This document shows, in pieces, positions 18,362-29,070 of a stretch of DNA of 64,000 bases. How positions within the stretch are numbered: the first letter of the stretch is position 1; every line of letters starts with the position of its first letter. Under the pieces are notes generated by a model, which saw only the letters and a program-made list of their open reading frames with translations, made no database searches and was not told the DNA's origin. The DNA lies in contig NZ_JACXWX010000003.1 in the NCBI RefSeq assembly GCF_014764505.1, positions 124,001 to 188,000 of the forward strand, given 5' to 3'. The translations under genes were made by a program, and so were the position numbers. Source of the stretch: Phormidium tenue FACHB-886. Its GTDB lineage: Bacteria > Cyanobacteriota > Cyanobacteriia > Elainellales > Elainellaceae.

Positions 18362-19618
18362 ATGCTCCGCAAATCCTTTAGCATTAGTTGGAAATCGTTG
18401 GTTCAGCCTTGGCAAGAAGTCGATTGGCTGCTGCTGCTATTGGCAATTGCCATGATGATTATTGGCAGCATCGCCATTCGGAGTGCTGTGCTGCACACTG
18501 AACAAGTTGCCTACTGGTGGCAACACCTGGTCACGGGTGGCATTGGGCTGCTGGCAACGCTGATTGTGGCACGCTGGCGCTATGAAAATCTGATTCAGTG
18601 GCGCTGGATTATCTATGGCATCACCAATCTGGCGCTGCTGATTGTTGTGTTTGTGGGAACCACGGCAAACGGAGCGCAGAGTTGGGTCGGCGTGGGTGAG
18701 TTTTTCATTCAGCCATCTGAGTTTGCCAAGGTGGGGGTGATCATTGTGCTGGCGGCGGTGCTGCAAGAACGCGGTGCTTCTACAATCCCTATGGTGCTAA
18801 AGGCGATCGCCATTACTACCTTGCCTTGGGTTTTGATTATGCTGCAGCCCGATTTGGGCACATCGCTGGTGTTTGGCGCAATCACGCTGGGGATGCTCTA
18901 TTGGGCAAATGCTAATCCGGGCTGGCTGCTGCTGCTGCTCTCACCGCTGGTTTCGGCAATTTTGTTTGGTGTATTTCTGCCGGGCTGGTTCGCTTGGGTG
19001 GGGTTGGTGGGGATAATTGCTTGGCGGACGCTGCCCTGGGCATGGAGTGGCACGTTTAGCTTCACAACAATCAACCTAGTGGCAGGTGGCGTGGGCAATT
19101 TTGCCTGGGAGCATGTGCTGAAAGCGTATCAACGCGATCGCCTCACGCTTTTCTTAGACCCCGACAAAGATCCACTGGGCGGCGGCTATCACCTGATCCA
19201 ATCGCGAATTGCGATCGGCGCGGGCCAGCTTTTAGGACGCGGACTCAATCAAGGAACGCAAACGCAGCTCAGCTTCATCCCCGAACAGCACACAGATTTT
19301 ATTTTTTCGGCGATCGGCGAAGAAATGGGATTTGTGGGGTGTATGGTGGTGCTGGTGCTGTTTTGGCTGATTTGTCTGCGGCTGGTAATCATTGCTCAAA
19401 ACGCCAAAGATAATTTTGGCTCACTGTTGGCGATCGGCGTATTGTCAATGATTGTGTTTCAGGTGGTGATTAACATCAGCATGACGATCGGACTGGCTCC
19501 GGTAACAGGAATTCCGCTGCCTTGGCTCAGCTACGGGCGATCGGCGCTGCTCACAAATTTCCTGGCATTGGGGATTGTAGAATCGGTAAACAACCATCGG
19601 CATCGGCTCAAATTCTAG
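18362..19618 (+). CDS. rodA: Rod-shape-determining peptidoglycan polymerase RodA (SEDS)
   Basis: A 418-residue membrane protein with about ten helices. SEDS landmarks are visible: GAQSWVGVGEFFIQPSEFAK, LQPDLGTSLVFGAI, ADFIFSAIGEE-type (here TDFIFSAIGEEMGFVGC) and PLPWLSYGRSALL. The catalytic Asp region lies in the large loop after LFLDPDKDPLGGGYHLIQS. It polymerises lipid II during cell elongation together with a class B PBP. The usual mreBCD or PBP2 genes are not next to it. Confidence 0.95.
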   Translation: MLRKSFSISWKSLVQPWQEVDWLLLLLAIAMMIIGSIAIRSAVLHTEQVAYWWQHLVTGGIGLLATLIVARWRYENLIQWRWIIYGITNLALLIVVFVGTTANGAQSWVGVGEFFIQPSEFAKVGVIIVLAAVLQERGASTIPMVLKAIAITTLPWVLIMLQPDLGTSLVFGAITLGMLYWANANPGWLLLLLSPLVSAILFGVFLPGWFAWVGLVGIIAWRTLPWAWSGTFSFTTINLVAGGVGNFAWEHVLKAYQRDRLTLFLDPDKDPLGGGYHLIQSRIAIGAGQLLGRGLNQGTQTQLSFIPEQHTDFIFSAIGEEMGFVGCMVVLVLFWLICLRLVIIAQNAKDNFGSLLAIGVLSMIVFQVVINISMTIGLAPVTGIPLPWLSYGRSALLTNFLALGIVESVNNHRHRLKF

Positions 19619-19635
19619 ACAAGCGGTGACACTGC

Positions 19636-21615
19636 CTAGATTGGAATGAGATTAGCAACCGTGGCCATCAAGACATCTGGATCGATCGGTTTGGCTAAGT
19701 AACGCTGAAAGCCAGCAGCTAGGGCTTGCTGCTGGTCTTCTATTTTGGCGAAGGCAGTCAGGGCAATTGCTGGCACCGGGCTAATTTGTTCAGTGCGGCT
19801 CTGCTGGGCTTCACGTGCTCGAATTCGTCGCATCAGGGAGTAACCGTTTTCCTCTGGCATACCGATATCGCTAATCAGCAGCTGAGGCTGGAAGCTTGGC
19901 AGCAGATCAAAGGCTTCACGGGCAGAAGCGGCTTCTCTAACTTCAGCCTGACACTGCTCCAAAATAAAACGAATCAGCTCGCGGTTATCAGCATCGTCAT
20001 CCACCAGTAGCACCCGCAAACCTGCCAAATCTGTGGGGCGGGCAGCAAGCTGGGGGGCATCGTTCGATTCAATCCGAGTGGGCTGGGTGGGCAGCTCGAC
20101 GGTAAAGGTTGCCCCTTGCCCTTCGCCGCGGCTGGCGGCTGTCACCGTCCCGTGATGCAGCTCGACTAAACTACGGACGATCGCCAAGCCCAGGCCCAAT
20201 CCGCCTTGAGTGCGGCTATGGCTGCTGTCTGCCTGCCGAAAGCGATCGAACACATAAGGCAGAAAGTCTGTCCGAATTCCCTGCCCGGTATCGCTAACAA
20301 TGATCTTGACATAGGCAATAGAAAGGCTAGTTGCTCTGGTGCCTCTGTCTGCTTCCACTTTTCCGGGCTCCAGCCGCACTTGTACCTGTCCGCCCTCCGG
20401 CGTGAATTTGATGGCATTGGAGAGCAAATTTCCCACCACCTGCTGCAGCCGATCGGGATCGCCCATCACGGGAGCTAGCTGTGCATCAAGCTGAGTATTG
20501 ATTTGGATGCGTTTTGCTTCGGCTGCAGGGCGGATATCTTCAACAACTGCGTTAATCACCGGCGGTAGATATACTGGCTGAAACGTGAGCTGTAGCTTGC
20601 CCTGCACAATTCGAGAAATATCGAGGATATCGTCAATCAGCTTGTTTTGCAGACGAGCATTGCGCTCGATCGTCTGAAACGCCTTGCTCATCGTTGCCGG
20701 ATTCATGCTGCGAGTCTGCAGTAGATTTGCCCAGCCCAAAATTGAATTCAGCGGCGATCGCAGCTCATGAGAGACGATCGCCAAAAACTCATCTTTGATC
20801 CGGTTAGCATTTTCGGCATCGGCGCGGGCAGCCTGCTCCCGCCGCAACAAGTCTTCTCGCTCTTGTTCTGCCTGTTTGCGATCGCTTACATCTTCAAGCA
20901 AGCCATCCACAATTTGAGTGCTGCCGCTAGAAACCAAAGTTTTGCTGATCCGCACCCACAGGATGGAGCCATCTGCCCGCTGTAGCTGCGCTTCTTGCTC
21001 CTGCATCTCGCCATTCTGCTGCAGTTGCGCCAGCAGCCGGCTGTATATCTCTGGCTGGAAGTAAGGCTTTAGTTTGAGCTGGGTAGAATCTTGGATTGGC
21101 ACTCCCAGCAGTCGAAAGAAGGCAGAATTTGCTTCTATTAGCTCCCCTTCAGCCGTCAGCCGATAAGACCCAACGTTGAGCCGATTCAGCAAGGTTTGGT
21201 AGCGCTCTTCTAGTCCGGCTGTCTTGCGCTTGTTGTCGGCTTCTTCTAGCTCTCGCCGCACGGAGATTGCTAAGCGACCGTACCGATTCAGCGATTTGAT
21301 CACATAATCATCCAGCCCAGATTTCATTGCCTCAACAGCAACTTCTTCGCTGCCGCTGTTGGTAAACATGACAACGGGAATATCTGGGGCGATCGCTTTG
21401 CTGGCTTTCAGCACCTCTAGCCCATTGCTCCAGCGCAGCTCATAGTCCGTAACGACCAGATCAAAATCGGTCTGCCTAAGCGCTTGAGTTAACTCATCTT
21501 GGTTGCGAATTTCGGTAACTCGCAGGCAATCGCCAAATGACCGTTCTAGTTCACGAATGACAAGTGTGCGATCGCTGGGATTGTCGTCGATTACCAGAAT
21601 ATGTAATTCACTCAT
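19636..21615 (-). CDS. Hybrid histidine kinase (REC-PAS-HisKA-HATPase-REC)
   Basis: About 659 residues from the ATG at 21615. First receiver domain: ILVIDDNPSDRTLVIREL with phospho-Asp in DLVVTDYEL. Then a PAS domain (about residues 145-265), a short coiled coil, HisKA with FLAIVSHELRSPLNSILGW (phospho-His), ATPase boxes NLLSNAIKF, VSDTGQGI and GGLGLGLAIV, and a second receiver (VLLVDDDADNRELI, LLISDIGMPEENGYSL). There is no membrane helix, so it is cytoplasmic; the N-terminal receiver suggests it takes input from another kinase. It converges with rodA; no partner regulator is adjacent. Confidence 0.93.
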   Translation of the reverse strand: MSELHILVIDDNPSDRTLVIRELERSFGDCLRVTEIRNQDELTQALRQTDFDLVVTDYELRWSNGLEVLKASKAIAPDIPVVMFTNSGSEEVAVEAMKSGLDDYVIKSLNRYGRLAISVRRELEEADNKRKTAGLEERYQTLLNRLNVGSYRLTAEGELIEANSAFFRLLGVPIQDSTQLKLKPYFQPEIYSRLLAQLQQNGEMQEQEAQLQRADGSILWVRISKTLVSSGSTQIVDGLLEDVSDRKQAEQEREDLLRREQAARADAENANRIKDEFLAIVSHELRSPLNSILGWANLLQTRSMNPATMSKAFQTIERNARLQNKLIDDILDISRIVQGKLQLTFQPVYLPPVINAVVEDIRPAAEAKRIQINTQLDAQLAPVMGDPDRLQQVVGNLLSNAIKFTPEGGQVQVRLEPGKVEADRGTRATSLSIAYVKIIVSDTGQGIRTDFLPYVFDRFRQADSSHSRTQGGLGLGLAIVRSLVELHHGTVTAASRGEGQGATFTVELPTQPTRIESNDAPQLAARPTDLAGLRVLLVDDDADNRELIRFILEQCQAEVREAASAREAFDLLPSFQPQLLISDIGMPEENGYSLMRRIRAREAQQSRTEQISPVPAIALTAFAKIEDQQQALAAGFQRYLAKPIDPDVLMATVANLIPI

Positions 21616-22269
21616 TGAGGCTAAGGTCACAAATCGGATAGGCTGCAAGCTTGCCCTCGTCCCTCACGCTATAAGGGGGACGAATTTAGCGCTCTCTTCA
21701 AAAGCAGAGGGCAGGATAAACTCAGGCGGCTTGGGGCACTAACAGCTTCGCCAAAGGGCAAATTTCAGCATAGAGAAAGATGCCACTTTGTAATACTCTC
21801 TTGAGACAGACCTTTTTTCTAGCCACAAATTAGACAAAGTGTAGCCATTATCATGACGGGGAAAACATTTCTGTGATTGGGCTTTGTGGCTGCAGAAATA
21901 TCTTTGTACTGACTGCTATGGCGGCCGTTATATCCTGCTCTTGCTACTCTCGCAGCATAGCAGTTTTGCGCATTCGTTTCTCAGGTTATGCCTTCATAGC
22001 AGTAAGGAGCGTCCCTCCAGAATTACATTACGGGTTGAAGCCAGCAACGAGAGAAAAGATACAGTATTTGAGCGACAGTGGTCGAATGACAGTATTTGAC
22101 AGTATTTGAATGATAGATTGGGGCGATCTGCAGAGTAGTACAGCGCACCACTCTGCAGATCGCCCCAATCTTGTACTCTTTCGGCTAGCTGTTTATAGCC
22201 ATTTGCGATCGGGTATGCCTGTACACCCTCCGGCAGTCTTTGCTCGTTAGGTAGGTTTTGGTGGTTGAT
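21616..22269. other. Gene-poor intergenic region
   Basis: No supported gene is found in 654 bases. It holds a 10-bp tandem repeat (GACAGTATTT at 22088-22097 and 22098-22107, with a third related ACAGTATTTG at 22061) and the 21-bp-arm hairpin described separately. Confidence 0.5.
22116..22170. repeat. Long hairpin with 21-bp arms
   Basis: Arms 22116-22136 and 22150-22170 are exact inverted repeats (GATTGGGGCGATCTGCAGAG plus one more base) around a 13-base loop. It may terminate transcription from the left or from the small secreted-protein gene on the minus strand, whose stop is at 22270. Confidence 0.8.
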
Positions 22270-22509
22270 TCAGTCTGCCTGAAAGGTTCTTGCAAATGCC
22301 TTAAACAGAGTGGGATAAGCCTGATGGCTAGTACGAACGGTAGAAAGCGTGGAGTCCTTCGCTCCTTGACAGACGATAGTAGCTTGAGGCATGAAACTGG
22401 GTGCTTCCTCAAGAACTGTGTTCGCCTTTGTAGGTGCAGTAATCGCCAGGGTTGCAGCTACTAAAGTTGCAGTGCAGAATGTTCCAAGGTCATAGCGTAA
22501 AGAGTTCAC
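22270..22509 (-). CDS. Small secreted protein, unknown function
   Basis: A 79-residue frame starting with GTG at 22509, preceded by GAGGAG nine bases upstream. The N-terminus reads as a signal peptide: MNSLRYDL, hydrophobic stretch FCTATLVAATLAIT, then APTKA as a probable cleavage site. The mature part would be about 50 residues with a single cysteine (IVCQGAKDS) and no recognisable domain. It sits alone between two long hairpins. The ribosome site plus signal peptide make it more likely real than the overlapping frames, but homologues are needed. Confidence 0.5.
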   Translation of the reverse strand: MNSLRYDLGTFCTATLVAATLAITAPTKANTVLEEAPSFMPQATIVCQGAKDSTLSTVRTSHQAYPTLFKAFARTFQAD

Positions 22510-22840
22510 AGAACTAAGCTCCTCACCGACAAGTTGTGAATGCAGAAGGCAAGAGAATTAGGCGTCGGTAGCTGCACTCATCAACAGAACCGAATGAACG
22601 ATTGTGTCTGTCGCCTCATGGTAGAAATACTGGCACACGCTCTTCGCTTGGCACCAGTAGTAGCCTGCAATCTTTACGTCACCCACACTTTTTGCAAAAG
22701 CTTTCTAAAGAAAAGGTCAACGCGCCGGGTCAGCGATCCCCGCCTGATCCCCTTATTGAAGCGCAATTTGGCGATCGCTATACATCACTATGCAGAGTTG
22801 CTTCTGCCTAACTGTGTCTTAAGGCATTGCTTAACAGGGG

Positions 22841-22893
22841 GATGATTTTTAAGTGAGAGGGGCGCGGAGCGCCCCTCTCACTTAAAAATCATC
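22841..22893. repeat. Perfect hairpin with 25-bp arms
   Basis: Arms 22841-22865 and 22869-22893 are exact inverted repeats around a GGA loop; the arm begins GATGATTTTTAAGTGAGAGG. The A/T-rich outer halves and GC-rich tip give terminator character on both strands. It lies about 130 bases upstream of CIRCE, with no gene immediately next to it. Confidence 0.85.
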
Positions 22894-23021
22894 CCAAAAA
22901 TCAGCAACGCCGTATCTTAACGGCTGTAGCGGTTGCTAGGTCAGCAAGCAAAATGAAGTTCGGAAACCCGTACTTCTTTAGGCAGAGGAAAGGTTGCAAT
23001 GCTCAGGGTTCGTCCGCTAAA

Positions 23022-23048
23022 TTAGCACTCAGGAGTCGAGAGTGCTAA
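23022..23048 (+). promoter_or_regulatory. CIRCE operator (HrcA-binding) upstream of groESL
   Basis: TTAGCACTC at 23022-23030, nine spacer bases, then GAGTGCTAA at 23040-23048: an exact match to the CIRCE consensus. In cyanobacteria HrcA binds it and represses groESL until heat stress. It lies about 160 bases ahead of the groES start. Confidence 0.97.
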
Positions 23049-23205
23049 ACTTAGACTCGAACTTAAGGATTTCCAAGGTTTGCAGAGATGATGCACCAGT
23101 TCCGACCAGGGGCTGGATTTCTGCTGACAGTCTAAATTCTACAGGACTGTCTGAACCGCAGGGCAACCTCAACTCTAGTCTGAATTGTTTTGGAGAATTT
23201 CATCT

Positions 23206-23517
23206 ATGGCAGCAGTCTCTTTGAGCGTTTCTACAGTCAAGCCGCTAGGCGATCGCGTATTTATTAAAGTCAGCGCTTCGGAAGAGAAAACGGCAGGCGG
23301 GATTTTCTTACCCGATGCAGCAAAAGAAAAGCCTCAAGTGGGCGAAGTGGCGCAGGTGGGGCCTGGCAAGCGCAACGATGACGGAAGCCGTCAGGAATTA
23401 GAAGTGAAAGTGGGCGACAAGGTTCTTTACTCCAAGTACGCCGGAACCGATATCAAACTTGGAACTGATGAGTACGTGTTGCTGTCTGAGAAGGACATTT
23501 TGGCAGTCGTTGCATAA
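23206..23517 (+). CDS. groES: Co-chaperonin GroES
   Basis: 103 residues from the ATG at 23206, the usual cyanobacterial length. Typical features: [20 protein letters not shown] at the start, the mobile loop [18 protein letters not shown], and the closing strand [15 protein letters not shown]. The heptamer caps GroEL. It is under a perfect CIRCE operator and is followed after about 75 bases by groEL. Confidence 0.98.
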   Translation: MAAVSLSVSTVKPLGDRVFIKVSASEEKTAGGIFLPDAAKEKPQVGEVAQVGPGKRNDDGSRQELEVKVGDKVLYSKYAGTDIKLGTDEYVLLSEKDILAVVA

Positions 23518-23585
23518 GACACGCTTCTCCCTCACGCGAAGAATTGTCCGTCCAGCTAGTTGAAAATCAACGGAAGAACATCTGA

Positions 23586-25229
<1,644 letters not shown>

Positions 25230-25245
25230 TTCAATTACTACTTGT

Positions 25246-25314
25246 GCAAGGGCTGGAAAGTCTAGCCCTTGCTTAAAACAGCGATCGCCCTTCCAAAAAG
25301 GCGATCGCTGTTTT
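25246..25314 (+). terminator. Two hairpins after groEL
   Basis: First hairpin: GCAAGGGCT (25246-25254) pairs with AGCCCTTGC (25264-25272). Second: 15-bp perfect arms 25275-25289 and 25300-25314, each containing GCGATCGC, then TTTG. Together they probably end the groESL transcript. Confidence 0.75.
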
Positions 25315-25507
25315 GTTTGTTTAGATTTTGTTTAGATAAAGAGCAAAGATGAGAGCACCCACTCATCCCGTTGGTTTTAGTTCTTAAAATTTAATATTTA
25401 AAATTCTGCCCTGGGTCTGGTTTTCAGGATTCTTGTCAGATCTAACAGCGAAGTAAACTTCATTCGTTGTTACAATCATTGAAAATAATTTCGGGGAATT
25501 CAATAAT

Positions 25508-25678
25508 ATGCCTTATACCGAGGAAGAAGGCGGTCGCCTAAACAATTTTGCCGTTGAGCCAAAAATGTACCGGGCAGAGCCACCTGACTCAAATCAAAAG
25601 GTACAATACCTCATTTTTGGGGTCGGTGCAGTTGCTCTGATCGGCGGATTGATTGCAGTCGCCGTCTCGATCTCCTAG
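25508..25678 (+). CDS. psb34: Psb34 / ssl1498-family light-harvesting-like protein
   Basis: A 56-residue protein with the typical N-terminal text MPYTEEEGGRLNNFAVEPKM followed by one membrane helix (LIFGVGAVALIGGLIAVAVS). I recognise this as the ssl1498 family, named Psb34 in photosystem II assembly complexes, where it binds the CP47 side of PSII intermediates. The identification is from sequence memory. A -10-like TACAAT lies near 25469. It ends 28 bases before a bidirectional terminator shared with glgX. Confidence 0.85.
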   Translation: MPYTEEEGGRLNNFAVEPKMYRAEPPDSNQKVQYLIFGVGAVALIGGLIAVAVSIS

Positions 25679-25706
25679 CTTGCCAGCTCCAGCAGCCCGA
25701 AGCCTC

Positions 25707-25749
25707 AAAAACAAAACCAGGCGTGCCCGCTCCGCCTGGTTTTGTTTTT
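25707..25749. terminator. Bidirectional terminator between psb34 and glgX
   Basis: Perfect 17-bp arms, 25707-25723 and 25733-25749 (AAAAACAAAACCAGGCG and its complement), with A- and T-rich ends. It overlaps the glgX stop codon and serves both converging genes. Confidence 0.9.
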
Positions 25750-27874
25750 AACCCAATCGCCGCAGCACGACGATCGCTCTGTCCTGTACGGCGATTGGCT
25801 TGTCCTGCTGGTAGCGTTTGCCGTATTGAACAAATCGCGGTTCTGTGGTGTCGATCAGGGTTTCCCATTCCCATTTGCCCAACCCCTCCGGCAGAACAAA
25901 CTCGATTGGCTCATAGTGGGCGTTGAAAAACAGCATGAAGCTGTTGTCAATAATGCGTTCCCCCCGCTCTCCTAGCGTCGGAATTTCTTCACCATTGAGA
26001 AAGATGGCGATCGCCTTAGCAAAGCCCTCGTTCCACTGCTCCTCAAGCATGGCTCCGCCGTCCGGGTTGAACCAGGCAATATCGTGAACCGCGGAGCCAT
26101 GGATCGCCCGACCCTGAAACCACTTGCGCCGATGAAACACCGGGTGACGGCGCCGAAATTCGATCAACTGACGGCTAAAGTCCAGCAGCGCTTCATTTTC
26201 TTCAGGCAAATCCCAGCGAATCCAGGAAATTTTACTGTCCTGACAGTAGGCATTGTTGTTGCCCTGCTGCGATCGTCCCATTTCATCACCCGCCAGCAGC
26301 ATCGGCACACCCTGCGACAGCATCAGCGTCACTAACAAATTGCGCTGCTGACGCTGGCGCATGGCGTTAATTTCTGGATCGTCCGTTTCGCCTTCTATGC
26401 CGCAGTTCCACGATCGGTTGTGGCTTTCGCCATCGCGGTTGCCTTCCCCATTTGCTTCGTTATGCTTTTCGTTGTAGCTCACCAGATCACGCAGCGTGAA
26501 GCCATCGTGTGCCGTTACAAAGTTGATACTGGCGCTAGGATTACGTCCGTTGCTTTGGTACAAGTCAGAGCTGCCCGTAAAGCGGTAGGCAAACTCTGCC
26601 AAACGGCTCTCTTCACCGCGCCAAAAGTCGCGCACGGTATCCCGGAATTTGCCATTCCACTCTGACCACAGCAGCGGAAACTCGCCGACTTGATAGCCAC
26701 CCTCACCCACATCCCACGGTTCTGCGATCAGCTTTACATCCGCCAAAACTGGGTCTTGATGAATGATGTCGAAGAAAGCTGCCAGTTTATCGACCGCATA
26801 AAGCTCTCGTGCCAAAGCAGATGCCAGATCAAACCGGAAGCCATCTACATGCATCTCCAGCACCCAATAGCGCAGGCTGTCCATAATCAGCTTCAAAACC
26901 TGTGGATCGCGGACATTGAGCGAATTACCGCAGCCTGTGAAGTCCATGTAATAGCGGGAATCGCCCTCCACCAGCCGATAGTAGGAGGCGTTATCAATTC
27001 CCCGCAGCGATAGGGTTGGGCCTAAATGATTGCCCTCGCCGGTATGGTTGTACACCACATCCAGGATCACCTCGATGCCTGCCTGATGCAGCGCCTTAAC
27101 CATCTGTTTAAACTCGGTCACCTGCTGCCCGGTGCTGCCACCAGCGCTGTAGCCAGCATAGGGTGCAAAGTAGTTGATCGAGTCGTAGCCCCAATAGTTG
27201 CGGAGTCCCTTGCCTTGTAAATGCCCCGGATAAGCCAGAAAATGATGAACAGGCATCAGCTCAACTGCCGTGATGCCGAGCGATTGCAGATGGGCAATGG
27301 CGGCAGGATGCGCCAAGCCTGCGTAAGTGCCACGCAGCTTTCGTGGGATGTCAGGATGAAGCTGCGTGAAGCCTTTCACATGCAGCTCGTAAATCACCGA
27401 TTCATGGCGCGGTGTTTGCAGCGGCATGTCATCACCCCAATCGAAGAGATCGTCAATCACGATCGCCTTGGGCACGAATGCAGCATCATCCTGCTCATTG
27501 TAAGACAAGTCAGCATCGGGATGTTTGAGCTGGTAGCCAAAAATTTCGGGGCTGTGCAGCACATCGCCGTCGATCGCCTTGGCATAGGGATCGATCAGTA
27601 GCTTATTGGGGTTGAAGCGATGCCCTTCGGAGGGAGCATAGGGCCCATGTACCCGGAATCCATACCGCTGTCCAGGTCCAATCGAGGGCACATAGCCATG
27701 CCAAACAAAGTTGCTAATTTCAGTCAGGGGCAGCCGTGTCTCTCGTCCTTTCTTGTCAAATAAACACAGCTCAACACCTGTGGCATGTTCTGAGAACAAC
27801 GCGAAATTGGTTCCCTTACCGTCCCAGGTTGCTCCTAGCGGGTAGGGTTTGCCGGGCCAGAGTGATAGGTACAT
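25748..27874 (-). CDS. glgX: Glycogen debranching enzyme GlgX
   Basis: A 708-residue GH13-family isoamylase-type enzyme. The N-terminal CBM48 domain begins [20 protein letters not shown]. Catalytic-barrel motifs: [30 protein letters not shown] (nucleophile Asp), [14 protein letters not shown] (acid Glu) and [15 protein letters not shown]. It hydrolyses alpha-1,6 branches of limit dextrins during glycogen breakdown. It is a single gene ending at a shared terminator; prmA lies upstream on the same strand. Confidence 0.97.
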   Translation of the reverse strand: MYLSLWPGKPYPLGATWDGKGTNFALFSEHATGVELCLFDKKGRETRLPLTEISNFVWHGYVPSIGPGQRYGFRVHGPYAPSEGHRFNPNKLLIDPYAKAIDGDVLHSPEIFGYQLKHPDADLSYNEQDDAAFVPKAIVIDDLFDWGDDMPLQTPRHESVIYELHVKGFTQLHPDIPRKLRGTYAGLAHPAAIAHLQSLGITAVELMPVHHFLAYPGHLQGKGLRNYWGYDSINYFAPYAGYSAGGSTGQQVTEFKQMVKALHQAGIEVILDVVYNHTGEGNHLGPTLSLRGIDNASYYRLVEGDSRYYMDFTGCGNSLNVRDPQVLKLIMDSLRYWVLEMHVDGFRFDLASALARELYAVDKLAAFFDIIHQDPVLADVKLIAEPWDVGEGGYQVGEFPLLWSEWNGKFRDTVRDFWRGEESRLAEFAYRFTGSSDLYQSNGRNPSASINFVTAHDGFTLRDLVSYNEKHNEANGEGNRDGESHNRSWNCGIEGETDDPEINAMRQRQQRNLLVTLMLSQGVPMLLAGDEMGRSQQGNNNAYCQDSKISWIRWDLPEENEALLDFSRQLIEFRRRHPVFHRRKWFQGRAIHGSAVHDIAWFNPDGGAMLEEQWNEGFAKAIAIFLNGEEIPTLGERGERIIDNSFMLFFNAHYEPIEFVLPEGLGKWEWETLIDTTEPRFVQYGKRYQQDKPIAVQDRAIVVLRRLG

Positions 27875-28009
27875 AGACTTCGTTGTAGAAGTTAGACGTT
27901 ACAGCTTCGAATGACACGATCGTTAGGTGACTTCATCGTAATTCCACCTGAAACTTGCCATCGGCAACGCTGTTACAATCTTAAACAATCCTAATTATTC
28001 TGCAATGCT

Positions 28010-28924
28010 CTATCCAACTCGATGAACCAAGGCAACCCAGTCGTTGAGCCGCTCGCAGTCAATCATCTGGAATCCTGCAGCCGTTAGCGCTGCCTTCACC
28101 TCATCTTCATAATCAGTCGAGTATCCAGCTGTAATCAAAAGTCCGGCTGTTTGTTGTAGAGCGTTGTAGTAATCGGCGGCAAGAGCGATGTGAATGCGTC
28201 CTAGAATATTAGCGACGACCGCATCAACCGTTACCTGAGGGACGATCGTTTTTGTCACTGAGGACAAGGCTTCTCCCATCCAATGCCCCAGCTCGTTGCC
28301 GTAGCCCAAGCTGCCCTGCTGAACAACCACCTGTGAGGCTACATGGTTTCGCTCGACGGCATCTTGAGTAGCTTGAACGGCAATAGGATCATTGTCCAAC
28401 GCTAAAACCTGTGCGCCCAGCTTTGCCATGGCTACACTGAGAATTCCAGACCCACAGCCCAGATCAAGAGTGCGTATCTGAGGCAGGATGTGTCGCTCGA
28501 TTAGCCTCAGGCTCAGCATTGTTGCAGGATGGAAGCCGCTGCCAAAGCTGTGAGTTCCACAGAGCTGCAGCGAAATCTCTGTTGCTTTAGCTCTGTAGGA
28601 AGCCGCAGGTGCAAGGATGACAAAGCGATCGCCCACTCGATGGATCAGCGGCGCGGCAGCAGTGCTAGCTCGTTCCTCCACGACTGCTAGCTGCGGCGCC
28701 GAGATTTGCTCCGCCCGATGGAGGGAAGTCAGGCGATCGGCAACAGTTTCGAGCTGTCGCTGCGCTGCCTCTGGGAAATAGAGGGCAACGGTAAAGCTCC
28801 ACTGCAAAGGTTCGGGGCAGTTAGCGATCTGAATTTCGTCTGTATAGTTTGTGGAAGCGAGCAGTACCCTAACCCAGTCGATGGCTTCAGGGGTAGCGTT
28901 AAAGCTCAACTCTCTCCAAGGCAT
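28010..28924 (-). CDS. prmA: Ribosomal protein L11 methyltransferase
   Basis: A 304-residue protein from the ATG at 28924 (MPWRELSFNATPEAIDWVR), the start that matches the family N-terminus. SAM-binding motif: TLDLGCGSGILSVAMAKLGA, then VLALDNDPIAVQA and the substrate loop VVANILGRIHI. It trimethylates L11 on the ribosome. It has a longer N-terminal half with a low-complexity stretch. Between ndhH and glgX on the same strand. Confidence 0.95.
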   Translation of the reverse strand: MPWRELSFNATPEAIDWVRVLLASTNYTDEIQIANCPEPLQWSFTVALYFPEAAQRQLETVADRLTSLHRAEQISAPQLAVVEERASTAAAPLIHRVGDRFVILAPAASYRAKATEISLQLCGTHSFGSGFHPATMLSLRLIERHILPQIRTLDLGCGSGILSVAMAKLGAQVLALDNDPIAVQATQDAVERNHVASQVVVQQGSLGYGNELGHWMGEALSSVTKTIVPQVTVDAVVANILGRIHIALAADYYNALQQTAGLLITAGYSTDYEDEVKAALTAAGFQMIDCERLNDWVALVHRVG

Positions 28925-28991
28925 AGCAGGGGTTTGACAATATTTTGGGAACCTGAACTTGGGAATTTGGGCCGTCGTCACCTCAGTTTTA

Positions 28992-29050
28992 AGGGGTTTT
29001 GCAAATAGGTTGGTTGCCCACAGTGCGGCAGACCCACTTGCAAAACCCCT
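28992..29050 (-). terminator. Hairpin after ndhH
   Basis: AGGGGTTTTGCAA (28992-29004) and its exact complement (29038-29050) flank a 33-base loop 20 bases beyond the ndhH stop. The loop is long for an intrinsic terminator, so the role is uncertain. Confidence 0.5.
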
Positions 29051-29070
29051 CTAATCAGTGATTAATGAAT

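Noticed and set aside
21873-22109. 78-codon plus-strand frame in the gap after the histidine kinase
   Set aside because: Composition is not protein-like and it reads through the short tandem repeats.
22540-22845. 101-codon plus-strand frame upstream of groES
   Set aside because: No ribosome site, no protein-like pattern, and it runs into the arm of the 25-bp hairpin.
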